Below are positions 26,444-33,500 of a DNA stretch of 33,500 nucleotides, in pieces; the stretch's first letter is position 1; every line of letters starts with the position of its first letter. Made by a program: the position numbers and the translations under genes. The stretch covers positions 1-33,500 of the forward strand of contig NZ_ANOH01000446.1 in NCBI RefSeq assembly GCF_000346505.1, given 5' to 3'. The notes below the pieces were generated by a model that was not told where the DNA came from, did not search any database, and saw only the letters and a list, made by a program, of their open reading frames with translations. Source of the stretch: Aporhodopirellula sallentina SM41 (GTDB lineage: Bacteria > Planctomycetota > Planctomycetia > Pirellulales > Pirellulaceae).

Positions 26444-26508
26444 TCGGCGTCTTGATGCGACGGGAGCGTGTTTAAACGATATCGCCGAAACCGTCAGACT
26501 CAGAGAGA

Positions 26509-26532
26509 CTGAATTCGGGCCAATCCAGTTAC
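26509..26532 (+). repeat. Dispersed 24-bp repeat, copy 4
   Basis: CTGAATTCGGGCCAATCCAG followed by TTAC differs from the copy at 5510-5533 at about four positions. It lies in the convergent spacer between the membrane-protein and YdcF-like genes, with the tandem 14-bp units. Confidence 0.5.
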
Positions 26533-26595
26533 GGACATCGGTCGCGTCAAACGTCCAAGTCTTCTGGGGCTACTCATGTTAAGAATGTGCAAACG

Positions 26596-27612
26596 TTAGC
26601 GGCCGAGAACCCAAGCCATGATCTCTTTGATCGACAGCCCCAAGAGCACATGGGCATCCGCGTTGGGCACCAGGTTGGAAGCCAGAAACGGACGTTCGGT
26701 CCGGTTGTTTCGATACGCACACGGCAGCGGTATCAGATCGAGCCCCTTGTTGGACGCTAAACGTATCGCTCTCGGAATATGAAACGCGCTGGAGATCACA
26801 CCAATGGTGGGTTGCTCGCGAGCGTTCGGGCCAACCCGGTCGAGCCATTCCTGTGGCGGGCTGTCGAGAAACGCGGCGAGAGACGCCATTTCCTGAGTGG
26901 TGTTTTCGCCTTCGATCGAAAAGATTGCCTCGTCCGGAACGCCGAGAGAAGCAAGCAACTCTCGGCCGACTTCGGACGGATTTCCGATCCCATCGCTGGA
27001 CGTTCCTGTGGTGATGATCGTCTTCGTCATCCCAGAATGATATGCCTGCGCCGCCGAGAGAATTCGTTCGCCTTCGCTGTTGACCTCTTCGAAATCATCC
27101 AGCACGAGACTTGCCGACCCACCCAATGTGACTGCGGCGTCGATCGGCAAACTGCCTGGGTATTCCGCGGGCAGTTTTGTCCAACGCTCGAATTCAGGAT
27201 GCGGGCTGGCCACCAAAGGAGCCTCCACCCACGACATCAGGGCTTGATTGAAAGACCCGTTACCGAGGATCGACCAGGCGGTAAAAAAGCCAAATGCGAT
27301 GCACGCCGATCGAAATCGTCCCAACCCCGCGTTCCAGATCGTCACCGCCAAGAGCCCAATCCAAACCAGCGAAATCGGCATGACCAAAAGGGTCGCGCAG
27401 CGTCCGGCCGGAACAAACCCTTGTTGGAAATAACACGCCAAAACCAAACTCGCGGGCAACACTCCGGCCAGGAAGATCGATCCAATCAACCAACGCAGCG
27501 AAAACTCGCCAGCCGGCAAATCTCCATCCGGCGATTCTCCTGCCGAGGAGTCTTCATCCCGCGACTCGCATGCGACATCCGGACCGGTGGGGGCGTCCGA
27601 CGCGTTGATCAT
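26596..27612 (-). CDS. YdcF/SanA-like (DUF218) membrane protein
   Basis: The 338-residue protein has an acidic N-terminus (1-38), three membrane segments (about 40-60, 72-92, 101-117) and a DUF218 domain (about 157-330). The domain starts with the strand AAVTLGGSASL and contains IITTGTSSDG, GVPDEAIFSIEGENTTQEM (the conserved E-x-x-S/T-T-x-E-like segment) and the late IGVISSAFHIPRAIRLA. DUF218 proteins such as YdcF, SanA and ElyC are linked to envelope integrity and vancomycin sensitivity in Enterobacteria, but their reaction is not settled. The ATG at 27612 has AGGAAA eight bases upstream. It is convergent with the membrane-protein gene and divergent from the gene at 27902. Confidence 0.8.
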   Translation of the reverse strand: MINASDAPTGPDVACESRDEDSSAGESPDGDLPAGEFSLRWLIGSIFLAGVLPASLVLACYFQQGFVPAGRCATLLVMPISLVWIGLLAVTIWNAGLGRFRSACIAFGFFTAWSILGNGSFNQALMSWVEAPLVASPHPEFERWTKLPAEYPGSLPIDAAVTLGGSASLVLDDFEEVNSEGERILSAAQAYHSGMTKTIITTGTSSDGIGNPSEVGRELLASLGVPDEAIFSIEGENTTQEMASLAAFLDSPPQEWLDRVGPNAREQPTIGVISSAFHIPRAIRLASNKGLDLIPLPCAYRNNRTERPFLASNLVPNADAHVLLGLSIKEIMAWVLGR

Positions 27613-27901
27613 CGTATCGATTTCCTGTCATTTGGGTGTATTAGCGGCGAACCTCGCTTTTCCCCGGACGAGGCCGTCTATACCGGTCACGCAAGCGAGA
27701 GAATCGACGTGAAATATGCGGCAGGGTAGTCAAACGATCCTCGGCGCGAAGACCGTCCGAATCGTCTCTGCGGGGCCGTAGCCCGGTTTCTCCCGTAGTG
27801 ATCTCCACCTAAACTAACCATTTGGTTTGCAACCGTTGCGATGCCCGCACTAACTGAGTCCGTCCGAATCGACGCGACGAACTAACAACAGAGGATTTTC
27901 T

Positions 27902-28915
27902 ATGGCTAAGGGACTTTTCACCCAAGGCATCGTGGTTCTGCTGCGAGAAAACGTGAGCATCAAAGATATCGCGGCGACGATCGACGAATTCTATCCATCC
28001 GATCCCGTCGAAGCCTCCGACGATTGGACGTTCCTCGGCCCCGCCGTTTTGCTGAACATGGACGAAGACGGCAGCGGGAAGATTGTCGTGGACGTCGTCG
28101 ACCGCCCCTGGCCCGACGAGATGGGCGATCCGAATAGCGAATCGGAAACGGAGCGAAAAATTCACGACGCCTTCGGGCTGGGCAATTTCGGTCCGCTCAA
28201 TTCCCCCGGTTCGTTAAAAAGGGCCGGCGAACAATCGTGGGTGTGGGAGGATGGTCGCGACGTCGGTGACCAAGTGAAAGCCTTCGTGCGCGTCCGCAGC
28301 TCTTACGTTCTCGGCCAAGACGACGACGCACCGATCCTGCCCGACGACTACGAACCGTTCGATGAACTCGCGTTGGTCACCGAGATCGCCGCCGCGGTTA
28401 CAGAGATGCCACAAGCGATCTGCTATTTCAACCCTAACGGCGAAGTCCTGAGGGACCTCACGACGCTCAACGAGAGTTTTGAATACGCCGAGGAAAACGA
28501 CTTTCCGCCACTGGATCTCTGGGCCAACGTCCGACTCTTTCGACTCGATGACGGATGGGCGTCGATGGACACCGTCGGAAACGGCCAACTCGATCTCCTC
28601 GACGTGGAAGCCTGTTTTCATGCAGAGAGTTACGACTTTGCCGAAGTCGAACAGTTCCTCCGCTTGGTGACATGCTTCCTGGAAGAAAGCGAAGAGCCGA
28701 TTGAGACCGGTGATTCGATGGAAGGTCCCGGCGACGTGATTTGGAGAGTTTGGCAAGTTGACAGCAGCATCGGATCGCCGCAACGCAGCGTGCTGCGGTG
28801 TTTCCCACAGGATGGCCGCGAAGTTCCCGAAAAATATGCCGCCCCTAACATGTCCGACGAACCATCAACTGCACCGGAGAACCCCGCCGATGCACCAGAA
28901 GGTTCGGGTGAATGA
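27902..28915 (+). CDS. Hypothetical protein, possibly DUF4261-like
   Basis: The 337-residue acidic protein begins at the ATG at 27902, which has AGAGG eight bases upstream. It lacks a signal peptide and membrane segments, so it is probably cytoplasmic. Segments such as VVVDVVDRPWPDEMGDP, FVRVRSSY, AVTEMPQAICYFNPNGEVL and ANVRLFRL fit, as far as I recall, the DUF4261 family, whose function is unknown. The last ~35 residues are a Ser/Pro/Glu-rich tail. Its stop overlaps the start of the DUF2461 gene by four bases (ATGA), so the two are translationally coupled. The 289-base spacer before it holds no recognised element. Confidence 0.65.
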   Translation: MAKGLFTQGIVVLLRENVSIKDIAATIDEFYPSDPVEASDDWTFLGPAVLLNMDEDGSGKIVVDVVDRPWPDEMGDPNSESETERKIHDAFGLGNFGPLNSPGSLKRAGEQSWVWEDGRDVGDQVKAFVRVRSSYVLGQDDDAPILPDDYEPFDELALVTEIAAAVTEMPQAICYFNPNGEVLRDLTTLNESFEYAEENDFPPLDLWANVRLFRLDDGWASMDTVGNGQLDLLDVEACFHAESYDFAEVEQFLRLVTCFLEESEEPIETGDSMEGPGDVIWRVWQVDSSIGSPQRSVLRCFPQDGREVPEKYAAPNMSDEPSTAPENPADAPEGSGE

Positions 28916-29601
28916 GTAAGCCCTCGCCAATCTCGAAAGAGTTGTTCGAGTTCCTCGATGATCTTACCCGCAACAACGATCGAGAATGGTTCGCCGAAAA
29001 CAAAGATCGCTACGAGAGCGTTCTCCGGGAACCGGTCCTGGAACTGATCACGCAGCTTGAAAAGCCGCTTCGTCGTTCAGCACCGATGCTGAAGGCGATC
29101 GCCAAACGCAGTGGCGGGTCGTTGATGCGGATCTACCGCGACACGCGGTTCTCCAAAGATAAAACGCCCTATAAAACCAACGTCGGCATTTCCCTGCGGC
29201 ATCAGGCCGACGGCAACATTCACGCGCCGGGTGCGTATATCCACTTGGCCGACGACGAGTGCTTTGTCGCGTTGGGCTGTTGGCGACCGCAGCGAGAAAC
29301 TCTCGCGGCGATCCGACGTGCGATCGACGAGGATCCCAAAGCATGGCACCGAGCACGTGACCAACGAAAGTTTCAGCAGTCGTACCAACTCGCCGGTGAA
29401 TCACTGAAAACCGCCCCTCGTGACTACCCAAAAGATCATCCCGAGATCGTGGACCTGCGACGCATCGACTTCATCGCGGTATCCCCTCTGACGCCACACG
29501 ACTTCACGCAGCCCGACATCGTGCCGCGGATTGTCGGCTTGATACGCGACGGCAAACCGTTGATGAGGTTTTTGTGCGACGCGATCGACGTTCCCTATTG
29601 A
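28912..29601 (+). CDS. DUF2461 (TIGR02453) family protein
   Basis: The 229-residue protein matches the DUF2461 family along its length: an N-terminal FLDDLTRNNDREWFAENKD, then RIYRDTRFSKDKTPYKTN, GAYIHLADDECFVALGCW and a C-terminal LTPHDF-type segment. The RDTRFSKDKTPYK motif is the family's hallmark. The family is widespread and its biochemical role is not known. The ATG at 28912 overlaps the preceding stop codon by four bases. Confidence 0.88.
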   Translation: MSKPSPISKELFEFLDDLTRNNDREWFAENKDRYESVLREPVLELITQLEKPLRRSAPMLKAIAKRSGGSLMRIYRDTRFSKDKTPYKTNVGISLRHQADGNIHAPGAYIHLADDECFVALGCWRPQRETLAAIRRAIDEDPKAWHRARDQRKFQQSYQLAGESLKTAPRDYPKDHPEIVDLRRIDFIAVSPLTPHDFTQPDIVPRIVGLIRDGKPLMRFLCDAIDVPY

Positions 29602-29751
29602 TCACCGACGTGACTCAGTCGGACTCTGCGTACAACGGGCAACGGCCATCCGGCCGCGTCCTGATGTGACGCAATCACGCGTCGCATTCACCGTTCACAG
29701 TGCTTTCCTACGGCACCGAACACCCAACACTGAACTCCCAAACCCGCCGCG

Positions 29752-30711
29752 ATGAACAATCCGAACGAACCGATCGTCCGCACCGCATCGGTGATCCCTT
29801 TTGAGGCCGACGCGGCGCGACGCTACCTTCCCGAAGGGCCCTCCGCGTTGACGGTTCCCGGTTGGATGTCCTGGGTCGCGATCCAACACGGCGTTTCAGT
29901 GGAACGTGGCTCGATCAACTTGCTCGACCTCAACACCAACACGAACCACTCGTTCGAATTGCCTGGGCGTCCGGGTTTCGCGTTCGCCATCGCGGACGAT
30001 CAATCGACGAGCATCCCTACCCGATTCGTGGCCGGTATCGAACGTTCACTCGGGATCTTCGACGCCACAACACAAACATGGGAAACGTTCTGTGACGGTG
30101 TCGACGAGGATGTTGAAAACACAATTATCAACGATGGCATTGTCCACGGCGATGACATCCTCTTTGGAACCAAAGATCTCGAATTTGCAGATCAAAAGGC
30201 GGGTTTGTATCTCTATCGCGGCCACGATCGGCGACTGATCCGTCTCCGCGACGACCAAATTTGCAGCAACGGGAAGATGATCCGCAAAACGAGCGAAGGG
30301 CGTCTCAAACTGATCGACATCGATTCACCGACGAAGAAGATCGTTCAATACGACCTCGACATCGACGAAGGCTGCGTCGGCTCCGCCGAAACGCTCGTCG
30401 ATCTGACTGACGAGCTCGGCGTTCCTGACGGAGCGGTCCTGACGCCGGACGCAACCGGAATCATCGTATCGATCTTTCTAACCGACGTTGCTCCACACGG
30501 CGAAACGCGCTGGTACGACCTCGCGACGTCGCAGCTCCGTGGCGTCTGGCAGACACCTGGATCGCCGCGAAACACCTGCCCCGCTCTCATTCCTTTCGAA
30601 GACACATGGCGAATCGTGATCACGACCGCCACCGAAGGAATGTCCAGCGAGGATCAACAGCGGTGCCCCAACGCGGGCAGGCTGTTCATCGCCGACACCG
30701 ACTTCCGGTAA
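29752..30711 (+). CDS. SMP-30/gluconolactonase-like beta-propeller protein
   Basis: The 319-residue protein has repeated beta-strand segments typical of a six-bladed propeller: AIQHGVSVERGSINLLDL, PGFAFAIADD, GIERSLGIFD, SNGKMIRKTS, KIVQYDLDID and GVPDGAVLTPDATGIIVSIF. The last is like the PDG-x-x-x-D-x-x-G blade of SMP-30/gluconolactonases, which hydrolyse sugar lactones with a divalent metal. No signal peptide is present, so it is probably cytoplasmic. Lactonase activity is inference because the metal-binding Glu and Asn cannot be placed with certainty. It is 150 bases after the DUF2461 gene and convergent with the permease gene, 12 bases from its stop. Confidence 0.65.
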   Translation: MNNPNEPIVRTASVIPFEADAARRYLPEGPSALTVPGWMSWVAIQHGVSVERGSINLLDLNTNTNHSFELPGRPGFAFAIADDQSTSIPTRFVAGIERSLGIFDATTQTWETFCDGVDEDVENTIINDGIVHGDDILFGTKDLEFADQKAGLYLYRGHDRRLIRLRDDQICSNGKMIRKTSEGRLKLIDIDSPTKKIVQYDLDIDEGCVGSAETLVDLTDELGVPDGAVLTPDATGIIVSIFLTDVAPHGETRWYDLATSQLRGVWQTPGSPRNTCPALIPFEDTWRIVITTATEGMSSEDQQRCPNAGRLFIADTDFR

Positions 30712-30723
30712 ATGCAGCGCGAG

Positions 30724-32034
30724 TCAATCAGATGCTGACGTCCGTCGCATGGTCAACGCATAGACGACCAACCCGGACACGATCGTGACCAACGTCGCGA
30801 TGACGTTTTCCGGGCGATGGTAGGCGGCCAACGCGATCGTAACCAACGTAGCAATCACGTAGAACCATGCCGCAACGACGCCGATCCAGTTCATCTGCAC
30901 ACTCGCTGTTCGTCGTCCCAACAGGATGGCGACCGTCGCGGCCGAACACAGCGACAGGGTGAGACCGAGATACGAAAGCAGACCTTGCAAACCAGCAAAC
31001 GCCACAACAATCGCAATCGCAACGCCCTGCAAAATCACCGATCGCGTCGGTGGTGAACGATCCGAGTCAAACCACCGTGGCAGCATACCGTCGGACGCCA
31101 TTTTCGCGTACACACGCGGTCCGGCGAGAATCGTCGACGAGACGCTCGATGCGAGCCCCAAACAAATCGCAACACGGACGAGCGTTGCCAACGGCATTCC
31201 CCCGATCGCTTTCGCCGCCACCGTCGCAACGTCTTTCTTGCCCGTTATCTCCTCCGGTGCAGCGGCGAACACCATGATCGCGTTGAGCAACAGGTACAAC
31301 AACGTCACGCCAACGGTTGCTTTGAGCATCGCACCGGCAATATCGGTCCACCCCTGTTTGGCCTCGCGTCCAACGTAGATCGCCGCATTGAAACCCGCAT
31401 AACTCAGCGAGATCCACATCACACTCGTCGCCATCGTTAACCAACTCGAATCCGGCAGCGGGGGCAGAGTCTTTCCGGCGACGTACCAACGCGGCCACAA
31501 ACTCATCGACCAGACGACGAAACATCCAATCAACGTCAACTTCACGGCCACGAGCACGTTGTGCTGCAGAGCACCTCGCCGGGTATGAAACGCGTGTGCC
31601 GCCGTGCAAACCAACACCAACGCGATCGCGATTGTCCCGCGTGGCAACCACGACGGACGCCCCTCATCGCCGATCGCATAGGTTTCCATCGCGATCGCAG
31701 CAAGCGCAGCCGCACTGGTGAACCCGGCCAACACCGAAACCCAACCGGCCACGAACCCGACCGCGGGGTGCACAAATCGGGACAGGAATAAATATTCGCC
31801 ACCGTTGTCGGTCAGGAGGCGAGCCAGTTGACCGTAACTGATCGCACCGCAAATCGCGATTCCGCCGCCGATCGCCCACGCGATCATCACCCACCGTGGA
31901 TCGCCGAGATCCGCCATCGCGAATCCGCTCGTGGTGAAGACGCCCGCGCCGATCATGCTCGCGATCACCAACATCGCGAGCGACCATTGTCCCAACAAAC
32001 CGGCTTCCTTTTCGGGCGATGTTGATCGTTCCAT
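30724..32034 (-). CDS. APC-superfamily amino acid permease
   Basis: The frame opens at 32160, but the conserved protein begins at the ATG at 32034 (MERSTSPEKEAGLLG), giving 436 residues; the 42 residues before it are Arg/Gly-rich and not family-like. The first membrane helix carries the APC signature MIGAGVFTTSGFAMADLG, followed by about eleven further hydrophobic segments, including FVAGWVSVLAGFTSAAALAAIA and VMWISLSYAGFNAAIYVG. Members move amino acids or polyamines across the inner membrane, usually with protons or by exchange; the substrate cannot be read. It has no operon partner: it is convergent with the SMP-30-like gene and divergent from the secreted hydrolase gene. Confidence 0.85.
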   Translation of the reverse strand: MERSTSPEKEAGLLGQWSLAMLVIASMIGAGVFTTSGFAMADLGDPRWVMIAWAIGGGIAICGAISYGQLARLLTDNGGEYLFLSRFVHPAVGFVAGWVSVLAGFTSAAALAAIAMETYAIGDEGRPSWLPRGTIAIALVLVCTAAHAFHTRRGALQHNVLVAVKLTLIGCFVVWSMSLWPRWYVAGKTLPPLPDSSWLTMATSVMWISLSYAGFNAAIYVGREAKQGWTDIAGAMLKATVGVTLLYLLLNAIMVFAAAPEEITGKKDVATVAAKAIGGMPLATLVRVAICLGLASSVSSTILAGPRVYAKMASDGMLPRWFDSDRSPPTRSVILQGVAIAIVVAFAGLQGLLSYLGLTLSLCSAATVAILLGRRTASVQMNWIGVVAAWFYVIATLVTIALAAYHRPENVIATLVTIVSGLVVYALTMRRTSASD

Positions 32035-32310
32035 TCGTTCTTCGTTTCCTACGTTGGCACATCGCACAGTTCGCGATCGCACATTGTAGCGGCCCAACCG
32101 ACCGTTCGAACCTCCACCACCGCGACCAAACGTCTCATCAGTCCGCCGCCGAAACGACACCGACGCGAGAAATTCAGCACCGCATTAACGGACCGGACAC
32201 CAACGCACGCGGCCCGAAATGTTATCCTGGGTCACATTGTCTATTGTTAACGTTTTGCGATCCCGCAATCGTTCGCTCCGTCAATTCATCCCCACACCAC
32301 CAATTTTCTC

Positions 32311-33500
32311 ATGCCTCGCCATCTGCGATCCCAGCTTGCGTTCCTGCTCGCTCTTCTATTGATTCCAATTTGCTGTCCCGGTCAGTCAAGCGCTCAGACG
32401 CTCAGCAAGGAGGGCCGTGACCAAAAAGCGATTCACGATTTCCTGTTTAACACCTTCGTCCAAGATCGAGAAACCAAGTACGTCGGTTCGGGCCGCGATC
32501 GCGGACTCAAGGAAGTCACCGTGCTCGAAAAGTCGATAGAGCTACGCGACGGCACCGAACTGCTGCTCCCGGAAGGCACCGAGATTATCGCTGGCCTGTT
32601 CCGCCACTTCGCGTTCCATGGCGAGCACCTCGACCGCATCAAAGAAGTTCGCGTGTTCCCATTTTCGCCGGACAAGTCTCCGCCACGCAGCAAACAGGTA
32701 TCCGACTTCTACCGCATCCAAATGCCATCGATCCCGCTGTACGACGAACCGCCGGGGCGGATGAAGATTCGCTTCCTCATGAAGGAAGCCGACGGCGTGG
32801 CGAGGATTGACGACCTCGTCTTTATTGCTCAAAAGCAAATCCCGCCGGAATTCGATACGATTCCCTACCGTGATCTCGGATCAGAATTTCCACGCGAGAG
32901 CGTCACGATCCTCATCGACATGGACCATGAATTGTCGATCGGTGGAACATCCGACCTGCAACGACAACGTTGGTTCCGGATGCACGAGACGCCCGGTGTG
33001 GTGGATCAATCGTTCGAACGGTGGGCAGCCGAGAGAAACTTTCTACCCGGTCGCGGTGCGTTCAAATTCAACCCGGGGCTGACGCGGGCATGGGGCAATT
33101 GGGAACCTCTCAAGGAACGTGCCGACAAACCGGGCGCCGCCGATCTGTCATTCTTCGACCAATACGACGCAGGCGTTCGGCATCGTAATACGATCCCCGA
33201 ATTCAAGCGGATTCCGTTCGCCTATTGTTTCAACGACTGGCCCGATTTCATGTCTGTCCCCTTGATAGGACGCGGCACGCCGAAACCGGAGTACTTTGAC
33301 GACGCTGCGGAGCTGGCCGCCGCCTACGTCGAAGAACAGATCGAAGACAGCGGATACACCGCCCAGTGGTGGGAAGTCAAAAAACGAGAGCAGCGTTCAA
33401 TCCGAGTGGGCACATCACTGGAAAGAAAACCAAGGCATCGACGGGTGGGGATTGCTCGCAGACTTTCACAATCGGGTCGCCAAGGCGGTGCACGAGCGTG
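32311..33500 (+). CDS. Secreted agarase-like glycoside hydrolase (partial, frameshifted near window end)
   Basis: Translation from the ATG at 32311 gives a signal peptide (LAFLLALLLIPICC, cleavage near SSAQ), then a beta-rich N-terminal module and, from about residue 225, a barrel-like region with ERNFLPGRGAFKFNPG, AYCFNDWPDFMSVPL and a catalytic-strand-like WWEVKNES (after correction). This resembles agarase-type enzymes of clan GH-A (a GH86-like assignment is a guess), in which the Asn-Glu pair supplies the acid/base residue. The run of six As at 33379-33384 puts the rest out of frame: with five As the sequence reads on as NESSVQSEWAHHWKENQG to the window end. The gene continues beyond 33500. 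A marine polysaccharide diet would fit. Confidence 0.65.
   Translation, partial: MPRHLRSQLAFLLALLLIPICCPGQSSAQTLSKEGRDQKAIHDFLFNTFVQDRETKYVGSGRDRGLKEVTVLEKSIELRDGTELLLPEGTEIIAGLFRHFAFHGEHLDRIKEVRVFPFSPDKSPPRSKQVSDFYRIQMPSIPLYDEPPGRMKIRFLMKEADGVARIDDLVFIAQKQIPPEFDTIPYRDLGSEFPRESVTILIDMDHELSIGGTSDLQRQRWFRMHETPGVVDQSFERWAAERNFLPGRGAFKFNPGLTRAWGNWEPLKERADKPGAADLSFFDQYDAGVRHRNTIPEFKRIPFAYCFNDWPDFMSVPLIGRGTPKPEYFDDAAELAAAYVEEQIEDSGYTAQWWEVKKREQRSIRVGTSLERKPRHRRVGIARRLSQSGRQGGARA

Noticed and set aside
1-33500. tRNA or rRNA genes
   Set aside because: No cloverleaf-like arrangement with a GGTTCGA-type T-loop in a spacer, and no rRNA-like conserved stretches, were seen by eye.

Overview
The window most likely comes from a marine planctomycete of the Rhodopirellula/Pirellulaceae type. 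The evidence is moderate-to-high GC, few Shine-Dalgarno sites, frequent GTG/TTG starts, a PEP-CTERM protein, planctomycete-style hypothetical proteins, and spacers full of short palindromic repeats. This assignment is inference from gene content; no rRNA or tRNA is present to confirm it.

Layout. (1) 1-2861, minus: a secreted protein with a barrel-like C-terminal half, apparently frameshifted near its C-terminus. (2) 2917-5294, plus: a sugar-phosphate isomerase-like TIM barrel and a phosphofructokinase with pyrophosphate-type active-site residues. (3) 5295-5591: a spacer with dispersed repeats. (4) 5592-10116: a condensation-domain-like acyltransferase and an ATP-grasp ligase on the minus strand, separated by a 286-bp MITE-like element from a divergent ketopantoate-reductase-like gene. 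(5) 10169-21955, minus: about 12 kb of signal transduction. In transcription order this is a membrane protein with a kinase-like dimerisation region but no ATPase domain, a CHASE-PAS histidine kinase, a periplasmic branched-chain-amino-acid-type binding protein, a large sensor kinase with a helical periplasmic domain and three PAS domains, a REC-HisKA-HATPase-REC hybrid (split by a frameshift), and a REC-HDOD protein. The first four overlap or abut and are probably translationally coupled. (6) 21956-24825: a repeat-rich region with one PEP-CTERM gene. (7) 24826-32160: a lipoprotein, a multi-pass membrane protein, a YdcF-like protein, a DUF4261-like gene overlapping a DUF2461 gene, an SMP-30-like protein and an APC permease. 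(8) 32311-33500, plus: the start of a secreted agarase-like glycoside hydrolase, also frameshifted.

The most interesting unit is the sensory cluster. A binding protein with no transporter genes sits directly before a kinase with a periplasmic helical domain, an arrangement like TorT-TorS. Two kinases and the ATPase-less membrane protein share an unusual dimerisation module with a D-x-x-G-K-x-x-P signature. No DNA-binding output is encoded; the chain appears to end in a REC-HDOD protein.

Three genes are broken by one-base length changes in A/T runs (213-217, 12860-12863, 33379-33384). Homopolymer sequencing error is the simplest explanation, so these genes should be treated as probably intact until resequenced.
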